Assembly: GCA_946221495.1 (NCBI GenBank)
Contig: CAMIFA010000108.1
Coordinates: 1 to 17,468 of the forward strand
Length of the DNA stretch: 17,468 bases
Reading direction: 5' to 3'
DNA from: an uncultured cyanobacterium
Lineage (GTDB): Bacteria > Cyanobacteriota > Cyanobacteriia > Cyanobacteriales > Chroococcidiopsidaceae
Shown here: positions 7,754 through 14,401 of the stretch, piece after piece
How positions within the stretch are numbered: position 1 is the stretch's first letter
How the letters are laid out: the number at the start of each line of letters is the position of its first letter
The notes under the pieces: model-generated
Told to the model about the DNA's origin: nothing
Databases searched by the model: none
The model's input: only the letters and a program-made list of their open reading frames with translations
Made by a program: the position numbers and the translations under genes

Positions 7754-7818
7754 ATAATAATTAGACGCGATGCTTGCAGTAAGCTAGCGCACCCGCATTA
7801 AAAACGCGATCGCAACAG

Positions 7819-8151
7819 CTACTGCTGCAAAATATCTACTATTTTTCCAATAATTTCATTAACCTTTTCAGATTTGAGATTACCTAGCCTATATAAAATA
7901 ATCTGTTTATCAGCTGTAAATAAGCGATTAGGTCTAACATTACTGCTCTGTCTCAGACTACCTAAGCTAAAGTCACTATTATCAATTGAAATTGCATATT
8001 GATCAGTAGTTAAGCGGCTAGTGATTTGACAAAGGATTAGGTCATCCCCTTGTAACTCAGCAATGACTAATGCTGGTCTTCTTTTAGTCTGCGTTAAATC
8101 TGAAAATGGAAAAGGGACAACTACCACATCTCCTTTTACAAATCTTGCCAA
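7819..8151 (-). CDS. MazF/PemK-family toxin (endoribonuclease)
   Basis: This 110-residue protein has the family fold signature: GDVVVVPFPFSDLTQTKRRPALVI (7-30), CQITSR (41-46, with the conserved Thr after the second core strand) and NVRPNRLFTADK (71-82). Family members are toxins of type II toxin-antitoxin modules that cut RNA. The start is fixed by sequence: a TGA lies two codons upstream, and the only possible start is TTG 8151, preceded by an excellent AGGAGG at seven bases distance. That Shine-Dalgarno sequence lies inside the end of the antitoxin gene, and the two frames overlap by 16 bp (8136-8151), so translation is probably coupled. Tandem ATGs between the Shine-Dalgarno sequence and the TTG are in the wrong frame. 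Cleavage specificity cannot be read from the sequence. Confidence 0.9.
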   Translation of the reverse strand: MARFVKGDVVVVPFPFSDLTQTKRRPALVIAELQGDDLILCQITSRLTTDQYAISIDNSDFSLGSLRQSSNVRPNRLFTADKQIILYRLGNLKSEKVNEIIGKIVDILQQ

Positions 8152-8330
8152 GCATCATCCTCCTCTGGACTAAGCCAATCCTTTTGCAGAGAAGATTCAC
8201 TCAGAATGCTAATTTCTAACTTTTCTTTCGGATGTTTTGCTTTAAGAAAACGAACAAAATCAAGCACTTCCTCTAAGAGAAACTCTGGAACTTCATCCAG
8301 TTCTTGGAACAGTAAGTTTTTCAGATTCAT
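8136..8330 (-). CDS. DUF2281-type antitoxin
   Basis: The gene encodes 64 residues from ATG 8330: MNLKNLLFQELDEVPEFLLEEVLDFVRFLKAKH and an acidic C-terminus (LSPEEDDAWQDL). The N-terminal helix pair is the DUF2281 pattern commonly found next to MazF- or VapC-like toxins, and the acidic tail fits a toxin-binding segment. The frame stays open upstream to a TTG at 8396, but the extra 22 residues (ALHALITENC and neighbours) do not resemble the family, so I prefer the ATG even though no strong Shine-Dalgarno sequence precedes it. It is the first gene of a two-gene operon, overlapping the toxin by 16 bp. Antitoxin-first order allows autoregulation, but no operator could be identified. Confidence 0.8.
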   Translation of the reverse strand: MNLKNLLFQELDEVPEFLLEEVLDFVRFLKAKHPKEKLEISILSESSLQKDWLSPEEDDAWQDL

Positions 8331-8470
8331 AGCGCAAAGACAGTTTTCAGTAATAAGCGCGTGAAGTGCTGTGATCGCCATCCTCATGCTTACCAATACA
8401 AAGCGCGATAACGATAGCGGCGGAACGCTAAGTCGCGACCAGCATACTTTTAAGCTAAAAATGAAATTGA

Positions 8471-8521
8471 GGAGGTAGTTGTAGTAGCGCCTTCGACTAG
8501 TATATAAACTACAACACCTCC
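8471..8521. repeat. Large inverted repeat between the toxin-antitoxin pair and the next gene
   Basis: GGAGGTAGTTGTAGT (8471-8485) pairs with ACTACAACACCTCC (8508-8521) over 14 bp with one bulged A; the loop is 22 nt. It lies 18 bp beyond the stop of the 102-residue gene and upstream of the antitoxin. No U-tract follows on either strand, so it is not a standard terminator. It may protect the 3' end of the upstream mRNA or be a mini-element. Confidence 0.55.
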
Positions 8522-8538
8522 CACAACTTGATGCTGTA

Positions 8539-8847
8539 CTACTTAGAAGCCTTTTTCGGTTGAGCTAGTTTGAGGTAGTAGTTCATATTAGCATCAGGAC
8601 GGCGGCGAGTGTCGGCAGTAGTTGGCGTTTTGACAGGTTCAACTTCTTTAGATGGTTGCTTGTCAACTTGTTTTATGTTCTGTGGTTGATCTTCTAGGAA
8701 GTATTGGGACTCTTGGGTAAACCCAAATATCTGAGCAAAGAAGCCAAATATCTGAGCTAAGAAGCCAAAGAGCTTTCTTAACTGATAAGTGAGGAAGCCT
8801 TCAAAGCGAATGAACAAGTTCCGCATAACTTGAATTAAACGCAACAT
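8539..8847 (-). CDS. Small cyanobacterial protein with amphipathic N-terminus, function unknown
   Basis: The protein has 102 residues. Its N-terminal half is aromatic and hydrophobic and contains an internal duplication (FGFLAQIFGFFAQIFGF, about 28-44). A polar, charged linker follows, and the C-terminal block TRRRPDANMNYYLKLAQPKK looks conserved. The duplication is visible in DNA as two near-identical 21-bp units at about 8722-8764. ATG 8847 is supported by AGGAG eight bases upstream. The N-terminal half could bind a membrane surface, but it is not a clean transmembrane segment. I recognise the RRRPDANM-YYLKLA ending as recurring in cyanobacterial hypothetical proteins but know no function. 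The upstream region holds a short inverted repeat ATCCTT/AAGGAT (8881-8908). The gene stands alone. Confidence 0.75.
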   Translation of the reverse strand: MLRLIQVMRNLFIRFEGFLTYQLRKLFGFLAQIFGFFAQIFGFTQESQYFLEDQPQNIKQVDKQPSKEVEPVKTPTTADTRRRPDANMNYYLKLAQPKKASK

Positions 8848-9374
8848 AGCAGTGACTCCTAAAGTGGCTTAAAACTAAATATCCTTCCATTTAAATTAAT
8901 AAAAGGATGTGTTATGGGCTTTCTTCATTGTTACTCAAAAGAAACATGATTTCCTCAAAGTAACAATTCTAATTATGCCTTTCAATAAAAATATCAACAT
9001 TACCTTATATCGTTATTGCCAGGCTTGGATATTCATTCGGGCTTTGCTGTAGAAAAAATTTATTTTCGGGAATGCTTCTACTTCCTGTTACGGCTTTTTT
9101 AGTTATTTAACTTCAATTTTCAGCTTGTTTTGTCTACCACGTCCTAACAGTATTACCCAATTAAATAGTCTTAATAGATACTCAATTAAATATCCCACCT
9201 CTAACCAATTCTCAGAGATGGGATTGCTTTTTTTATGCCACAGCTACTTTGAATTCATTTTTGTTCTATTAATGGAACAAAACTTAATATTAGCTGGAAA
9301 ATAAGCAATTAACACATTAATAGGCTTAACATCAGCATATACTTTGTGATTCCAAGCCCTTACAAAAGCTGAAT
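8848..9374. other. Long AT-rich spacer with palindromes and an orphan terminator
   Basis: No protein gene is supported in these 527 bp. It contains ATCCTT/AAGGAT (8881-8908), a strong + strand intrinsic terminator (9192-9234) and a perfect eight-base palindrome TTTTGTTC/GAACAAAA with an 8-bp spacer (9259-9282). Both flanking genes are on the minus strand, so the + strand terminator has no annotated transcript to end. Confidence 0.6.
9192..9234 (+). terminator. Rho-independent terminator without an upstream + strand gene
   Basis: ATCCCACCTCT (9192-9202) pairs with AGAGATGGGAT (9214-9224) over 11 positions with one mismatch and an 11-nt loop. It is followed by TGC and seven T residues (9228-9234). 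The T-tract lies only on the + strand side. The nearest + strand coding sequence to the left ends at 7753, about 1.4 kb away, so a small RNA ending here is the simplest reading. Confidence 0.7.
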
Positions 9375-9827
9375 CTAAGGCTCCTTTTGCTGCGTTTCTA
9401 AGTGATTCGCCATCCGAGCTACCACATTATAATCATCAGCACCAGGAGGAGTTCTAGACTCTACAATACCTTCTGTAGGTCCGCCAACAGCTTTCCATGC
9501 TGCTAGACCACCTTTTATCTCTGATACGCGCTCAAATCCAGCACCACGTAGCTGAGATGCAGCTTGAGCTGCTTGGTCATCAGTTTCACCATAAATATAA
9601 GTATCGCGCCTTAAATCCATACTGGATTTTGCCAGTTCTACCAAGTCATCCATAGGCATTGGCATTGCTCCCATGATGTGACCGTCGTTGTAAACCATGC
9701 GATCGCGTACATCAAGAATTGTAAAACCTGGTTCGCCCCACTCCAGACGAGATTTTAATTCATGAACATTAACCTGAGCGCTGGTCGGTTCACTAGGAGG
9801 AATAACGCCACCCAGAAGATTATCCAT
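9375..9827 (-). CDS. Rhodanese-like domain protein lacking the catalytic cysteine
   Basis: The 150-residue protein has the rhodanese fold signature: VNVHELKSRLEWGEPGFTILDVRDRMVYNDGHIMGAMPMPMDDL (20-62), including the LDVRD strand and the GHI(x)GA turn. The C-terminal GFERVSEIKGGLAAWKAVGGP is also typical. Active rhodaneses have a Cys-containing loop after the fourth strand (pattern YCxxGxRS). Here that strand reads TYIYGETDDQAAQAA, with G80 where the Cys should be, so sulfur transfer is not expected. A binding or regulatory role is more likely. From memory, Cys-less rhodaneses of this form occur in other cyanobacteria. The start has a good Shine-Dalgarno sequence (GAGGA six bases before ATG 9827). 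Two 13-bp direct repeats lie about 60-100 bp upstream. There is no operon partner. Confidence 0.88.
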   Translation of the reverse strand: MDNLLGGVIPPSEPTSAQVNVHELKSRLEWGEPGFTILDVRDRMVYNDGHIMGAMPMPMDDLVELAKSSMDLRRDTYIYGETDDQAAQAASQLRGAGFERVSEIKGGLAAWKAVGGPTEGIVESRTPPGADDYNVVARMANHLETQQKEP

Positions 9828-10301
9828 TATAAGTCCTCACCTATTGCATTATTCGCAATTTACCAAGGACTATAAGTTTAATCGATCTTTCTTTAGGATG
9901 AACGTTCAAGATATCTTTCTTTAGGTAGAGTTAGATACCTTAATTTTTCTTGAGTTAATAAATGTAAAGATAGTGTGATTTTGCACTTTAAAACTGATAC
10001 AAAGTTGCTTACTAAGTGAAAATCACAAGTTAATAGAAAGAGCAATTTTGTTCGTAACTTTAAACAGAATAAGTCTTGAAGTTAAATCAAATTGGATAAT
10101 TTGCACTATTTTCTGTAAGCAAATCTAATTTGAATATATTTTTAAAATTATAGTTAGCAAGTATTAGCTGCTAATTTTCTTAATTAATGTTTTTAACACC
10201 AAGATAGTGAGCAGGAATCAAACGCACTGCAATGCAAGTCATCAATTATTTATTGACTAATGACTAAGAACTAATCAATACATTAGCTTAAACTGGATGT
10301 T
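9828..10301. other. AT-rich divergent spacer between the rhodanese gene and mutL
   Basis: I find no gene in these 474 bp. They must hold the promoters of both divergent genes. Visible structure: the direct repeat ATCTTTCTTTAGG at 9885-9897 and 9913-9925 (28 bp apart), an imperfect inverted repeat TCAAATT/AATTTGA (10087-10133, with an inner TTTGC/GCAAA pair), and a tract ATTATTTATTGACTAATGACTAAG near 10245-10268 resembling simple GACTAAT-type repeats of cyanobacteria. Confidence 0.5.
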
Positions 10302-12035
10302 ATGTTATCCAGTATTCAACCTTTACCAACAGAAGTCGTACATCTCATTGCAGCTGGTGAGGTAATTGATTGTCCAGCAGCTGTGGTGCGGGAACTCGTA
10401 GAAAACTCTCTCGATGCTGGCGCGACTCGGATTGTAATTTCCTTGTACCCTGACGAGTGGCGAGTGCGCTTGGCAGATAATGGCGGCGGTATGGACTTGG
10501 CAAACTTGCAGCAAGCAGCAACTGCTCACAGTACAAGTAAAATCCGCTCCTGTGAAGACTTATGGAAGATTGCTAGTCTAGGTTTTCGCGGGGAAGCATT
10601 GCATAGTCTAGCTCAGTTAGCTCAATTAGAAATTATCAGTCGTCCAGCCGGAAAAAGTGAAGGTTGGCGTATTGTTTATTGTTCGCAAGGCAAAGCGGTG
10701 CAGGTAGAAACAGCAGCGATCGCACCTGGTACTGTAGTCACAGTCTCTAATTTATTCGGTACGTGGCTGGAACGTCGTCAAGGATTACCGCCGCTAGGAC
10801 AGCTAATGAAAGCGGTGCAAGCAACAATTCAGCAAATTGCTTTATGTCATCCTCATGTTACCTGGCAAGTTTGGCAAAATGACCGCGAATGGTTCACCCT
10901 GAGTCCAGGAGCAACTACTCAACAAATGTTGCCTCAGATTCTGCGTCAAGTGCGTTCGGAGGACTTACAGCAGCTAAAAATTGAAGTACCGTTGCTGAGT
11001 GGCGGAAACGTTAAGCAGGATTTCCTAGCACTGCATACTGCAAAACCTCTAAACACTAGTGCAGGCTGTATTCAACTACTTCTAGGTTTACCAGATCGGT
11101 GTCATCGTCATCGTCCTGATTGGGTGCGCGTAGCTGTGAATGGACGTATGGTGAAGTCGCCGGAACTAGAACAAACTATATTAGCCGCTACTTCACGCAC
11201 ATTACCCCGCGATCGCTATCCTGTTTGTTTCCTGCATTTACGCATTTCTCCTAGTCAAATTAACTGGAACCGTCACCCTGCTAAAACAGAAGTTTATCTG
11301 CACAATCTTAGTTATTGGCAAGAGCAAGTTACGGAGGCAATTGCCCAAGCTCTGCAACTTAGTGAAGCAAATCTACCAGAAGCTGTCCACTCTTCACGGA
11401 TCGGAAAATTAATTAAAGCGGCAGAAGAAAAAGGCGTTTACAGTGTCAATAATTCAACTCAACCAGAACCTGAAGCCAATACTTCTCACCCCTTAATCCA
11501 ACTGCGGGCGATCGCTCAAGTTCACAGTATGTATATCCTAGCGGAGCATCCCACCGGATTGTGGCTAGTAGAACAACACATTGCTCATGAGCGAATTTTG
11601 TATGAACAATTGGTGCAAAGCTGGCAACTTATTCCTTTGCAATCTCCCGCAATTCTTAACCAATTATCCCCAGCACAGCGATCGCAACTTGAACGTATTG
11701 GTTTAAATGTAGAACCTTTTGGCGAACAACTTTGGGCAGTCCGCAACGCACCAGCGCTGCTAAGTAATCGAGATGACTGCGCTGAAGCACTTTTAGAACT
11801 TAGTTGGGGTGGCGACTTACAAACGGCTCAAGTAGCAACAGCGTGTCGGAGTGCGATTCGCAATGGTACACCTTTGAGTGTAGAGCAAATGCAGACTTTG
11901 TTAGATCAGTGGCAACGCACTCGCAACCCTCGCACCTGTCCTCATGGTCGTCCGATTTATTTATCTTTAGAAGAATCAGCTTTATCGCGGTTTTTCCGCC
12001 GTCACTGGGTAATTGGTAAAAGTCATGGAATTTAG
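10302..12035 (+). CDS. mutL: DNA mismatch repair protein MutL
   Basis: MutL couples mismatch recognition by MutS to strand incision and excision. The 577 residues start with a GHKL ATPase: LIAAGEVIDCPAAVVRELVENSLDAG (15-40; catalytic E31, Mg-binding N35), DNGGGM (59-64), TSKI and GFRGEAL (94-100). A transducer domain follows (RDRYPVCFLHL, NWNRHPAKTEVYL). The C-terminal dimerisation domain begins near residue 400. Its endonuclease-type motif reads EQHIAHERILYE (424-435), where canonical nicking MutL proteins have DQHA; ACRSAIRNG and CPHGRPI (C546, H548) are also present. So most of the endonuclease metal site is kept but the first Asp is Glu. ATG 10302 gives the expected N-terminus (SSIQPLPTEVVHLIAAGE). 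mutS is not adjacent, as is usual in cyanobacteria. The downstream neighbour is convergent. Confidence 0.95.
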   Translation: MLSSIQPLPTEVVHLIAAGEVIDCPAAVVRELVENSLDAGATRIVISLYPDEWRVRLADNGGGMDLANLQQAATAHSTSKIRSCEDLWKIASLGFRGEALHSLAQLAQLEIISRPAGKSEGWRIVYCSQGKAVQVETAAIAPGTVVTVSNLFGTWLERRQGLPPLGQLMKAVQATIQQIALCHPHVTWQVWQNDREWFTLSPGATTQQMLPQILRQVRSEDLQQLKIEVPLLSGGNVKQDFLALHTAKPLNTSAGCIQLLLGLPDRCHRHRPDWVRVAVNGRMVKSPELEQTILAATSRTLPRDRYPVCFLHLRISPSQINWNRHPAKTEVYLHNLSYWQEQVTEAIAQALQLSEANLPEAVHSSRIGKLIKAAEEKGVYSVNNSTQPEPEANTSHPLIQLRAIAQVHSMYILAEHPTGLWLVEQHIAHERILYEQLVQSWQLIPLQSPAILNQLSPAQRSQLERIGLNVEPFGEQLWAVRNAPALLSNRDDCAEALLELSWGGDLQTAQVATACRSAIRNGTPLSVEQMQTLLDQWQRTRNPRTCPHGRPIYLSLEESALSRFFRRHWVIGKSHGI

Positions 12036-12139
12036 TAGTAGAGGCTGATTCAATAATTCCTTAAAAGGACTACAAAATTTATTTCCCGAATTTGCTTTTA
12101 ACTTGGGACCTATTTTGAAACAAGCTTGGAACATAAAAG

Positions 12140-13330
12140 TTACCAGCTGCCGCCATCACCACCACTTCCACAATCACCACCAGAGTCACTACTGCTACTC
12201 CAACTAGTGGTGTTTATTCCCCCATCACTAGAACTGCTTGAGTTGTACGAATTAATTTGAGGTATTGTTTTGATATTTTCTTGAAAATAGTCACAACAAT
12301 GACATTTTTGAGTCACTAAGCGTTGACCTGCTTTCGTCTCAGAAGCTGCTTGCAGAACTACTAATGTTCGCTCCACTGTTAATTCTTGACAGGTGGGACA
12401 AATAGTGAATTTTTTATTTTTAGTTACATAAGCACGTATATGAATTTTCTTGCCACTTAAGTTTGGCTGACACCTGGGACACTGCCAACCGTCATAACTA
12501 ACGTTGCCAAGCTCTTGAGCTACTTGTTCTGGCTGACTAAGATAAGAGGTCAGAGTTTCTGGTTCTAATTTCTCCATTGATTGGCGGCAGTTAGCGCACT
12601 TAGCTGCTTCATCTTTTATAGTTTCATTGATGCGGGAACTACCTTCTGGTGCAAGTAAAGGAGGACGTAGAGCGATCGCGATCGCCCCACAAAATGCTAT
12701 TAGCAGCACTCCTAACAGTCCAAAAAATATATACTCAGCATGATATATGGCTATACCACCAATTATGATCGGACTACTGATGAGCATATAAGTGCTATGT
12801 TGTGTTACAGCCTCAATTAGTGCTTGTGTACCAACCAGTATTCCCTCAGAAAAATCGCCTTGCTTAAATGAAGGAATAATCTGCAACTGAATAATTTTTC
12901 TAACTTTAGCATTTGGCAAAATTGCGGTAATGCCATTGCCTGTCCTAATTTCTACCCTCCGTTCAGCCTGAGAAACTAGAAATAATATACCTTTTTTACC
13001 AATTTGCCGATACTTAAATAGTTCTTTGGCAAATTGCTTAGGTGTTGTAGGTGCTGTATCTGGCACAGTAACTACAGCAATTTCAGTACCACTTTCTGTC
13101 TCAAATTCAGAAATAATTTTGTTTAATTGAGCCTCTGTTTTAGGACTTATTAGATTTGCTGTATCTGTTACCCAACTCCGAGAAACTAGAGGATTTGGTA
13201 CTTCTTGGATGGTTACAGCTAAAGCAGGTAGAGAAATACTGAACATTAAACAAAGTAGAATAGCCGATATAAGTATTTTGAGCAGTTTTTTTAACTGTGG
13301 AGGTATCAAAATAATATAGCTTTGTTGCAT
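12140..13330 (-). CDS. TPM-domain membrane protein with C-terminal zinc-ribbon-like CxxC sets
   Basis: The protein has 396 residues. An N-terminal signal peptide (about 1-38, basic start, hydrophobic 17-34, PALA before VTI) is followed by a TPM domain (about 48-178; WVTDTANLIS, IAVVTVPDTAP, KKGILFLVS, RTGNGI), the fold of the Psb32/TLP18.3/YgcG proteins. The domain faces the periplasm or thylakoid lumen. Two hydrophobic segments (about 184-196 and 199-221) come next. The C-terminal half carries four cysteine pairs: C245/C248, C284/C287, C311/C314 and C343/C346, enough for two zinc ribbons. It ends in a Ser/Gly-rich tail with GGDCGSGGDGGSW, as in many YgcG-like proteins. In plants TLP18.3 takes part in photosystem II repair; whether that holds here is unknown. 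The gene converges with mutL. Confidence 0.85.
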   Translation of the reverse strand: MQQSYIILIPPQLKKLLKILISAILLCLMFSISLPALAVTIQEVPNPLVSRSWVTDTANLISPKTEAQLNKIISEFETESGTEIAVVTVPDTAPTTPKQFAKELFKYRQIGKKGILFLVSQAERRVEIRTGNGITAILPNAKVRKIIQLQIIPSFKQGDFSEGILVGTQALIEAVTQHSTYMLISSPIIIGGIAIYHAEYIFFGLLGVLLIAFCGAIAIALRPPLLAPEGSSRINETIKDEAAKCANCRQSMEKLEPETLTSYLSQPEQVAQELGNVSYDGWQCPRCQPNLSGKKIHIRAYVTKNKKFTICPTCQELTVERTLVVLQAASETKAGQRLVTQKCHCCDYFQENIKTIPQINSYNSSSSSDGGINTTSWSSSSDSGGDCGSGGDGGSW

Positions 13331-13580
13331 TGTTAATTTATAGCTTCTTTTAAGCTCTTGAAATCTATACTTACATACCTAAGTAACAGGCGATCGCCAA
13401 TTATTTCCTCAAACCTTTGCCATTGGCTGCCTTAATAATCTTAAATTCTATGATATTAGCAAGTTAGAAGCTAGTCATAAGCTTACTATAAGTTATAATT
13501 AATACATTGAAGTATAAAATTCCCACAGTATTAGCAATTTAAAGAAGCGGTTGTAAATAGAGGGCAAGGAGCTTTGATCA

Positions 13581-13964
13581 ATGTTTAAAATGCCATCAAA
13601 TGTATTATTTTCAGCTACCTTTGGGACAATTGTAGTTACAGCGATCGCCTCCTACCCATTAACAACGCTAGGACAAACATCCCCTGCGCCTAACAATGGA
13701 AATGGACGTGGTTGCCTGTCTGGATATCCTAACGGCACATATCAAGGCGATCGCCCCATAACTCGTAATGAATTCGCTGCTGGGTTAAATGCCTGCTTAA
13801 ATCAAGTAGATAGACTTATCCCTAATAACACCAATTTAGCAACAAGAGCAGACTTTCAAGTATTAATTGAACAGCAAAGGAAATTAAATCAACAATTGCG
13901 AGAACTAAATGAGCGAGTCAGTACCCCCTCTACTCGAAAATCATCTAACTCCACTATTCCTTAG
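13581..13964 (+). CDS. Exported SLH-type mini-protein (porin N-terminus without barrel)
   Basis: The 127-residue protein has a signal-like hydrophobic N-terminus (about 8-30). An SLH-like segment follows (GCLSGYPNGTYQGDRPITRNEFAAGLNACL, 44-73), then a short heptad-rich coiled coil (88-115: FQVLIEQQRKLNQQLRELNERV) and a Ser/Thr-rich tail. This order, SLH then coiled coil, is the start of cyanobacterial outer-membrane porins of the SomA/iron-uptake porin type, where it binds the cell wall. Here the beta-barrel is missing and the gene stops cleanly at 13964. The following DNA does not encode a barrel, so it is not an obvious frameshift. ATG 13581 is supported by AAGGAG (13566-13571) nine bases upstream. 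It may be a free wall-binding protein or a relic of a porin gene. Confidence 0.75.
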   Translation: MFKMPSNVLFSATFGTIVVTAIASYPLTTLGQTSPAPNNGNGRGCLSGYPNGTYQGDRPITRNEFAAGLNACLNQVDRLIPNNTNLATRADFQVLIEQQRKLNQQLRELNERVSTPSTRKSSNSTIP

Positions 13965-13987
13965 TTACACACTGCGGCATTCCTAAG

Positions 13988-14173
13988 CTATAGCCAATAA
14001 TCTCGTGGTATTTTAAGTCCTGGCGATTCAACGTCTAGGTAATCCCTAATTTGTTGAGCTAACCGCCACTCTTGTGCTAAGTCCTCTAATTGCTTGGGAG
14101 TAAGCAGAGCTAACTTATCGGCTAAAAGCATAGCTAGTGATTCAAAGCTGATTTTGTCTGGCACGGCTGGCAT
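13988..14173 (-). CDS. Small protein of unknown function (61 residues)
   Basis: MPAVPDKISFESLAMLLADK... is mostly helical, with a leucine-rich amphipathic stretch (13-43: LAMLLADKLALLTPKQLEDL and onward) and the ending PGLKIPRDYWL. It begins at ATG 14173, and CAGGG at about ten bases upstream is a weak ribosome-binding site. It converges with the SLH mini-gene, leaving 23 bp between the stops. There is no Cys, no signal peptide and no known domain. The composition is protein-like and unlike random translation, but the short length keeps the call tentative. It resembles the short cyanobacterial hypothetical proteins often annotated without function. Confidence 0.55.
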   Translation of the reverse strand: MPAVPDKISFESLAMLLADKLALLTPKQLEDLAQEWRLAQQIRDYLDVESPGLKIPRDYWL

Positions 14174-14281
14174 TTATGAACACCCTGGAAATAACTACAC
14201 TTATTGTTCCCAACTAAGTATCTTAGATCGCTAATTGCACCAAAATTTGTAAAATAAAAAATCCCTGACTTTCAAATATAA

Positions 14282-14310
14282 TTGACAGATAGTCTAAGCA
14301 AGAATATTTA
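14282..14310 (+). promoter_or_regulatory. Candidate promoter for the YjbQ-family gene
   Basis: A perfect TTGACA (14282-14287) is followed after 17 bp by TATTTA (14305-14310), a weak -10 match. Transcription from here would give a leader of roughly 85 nt before ATG 14402. No riboswitch-like fold was recognised in that leader. Confidence 0.35.
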
Positions 14311-14401
14311 GTCTCTAGGTGTGCTAGCTACAAATCTTTCAAAGTCATAGCAGGTATTAAATTAAGTAGCTTTGTAGAATAAGTAGCCGCAGTAGGTAAA
14401 A

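Noticed and set aside
8331..8396. Longer antitoxin from TTG 8396
   Set aside because: The 22 extra residues do not resemble the DUF2281 family, which begins at MNLKNLLFQEL (ATG 8330).
12036..12139. Terminator between mutL and the TPM gene
   Set aside because: Only short weak symmetry (CCTTAAAAGG) is present, with no convincing stem followed by a T-tract on either strand.
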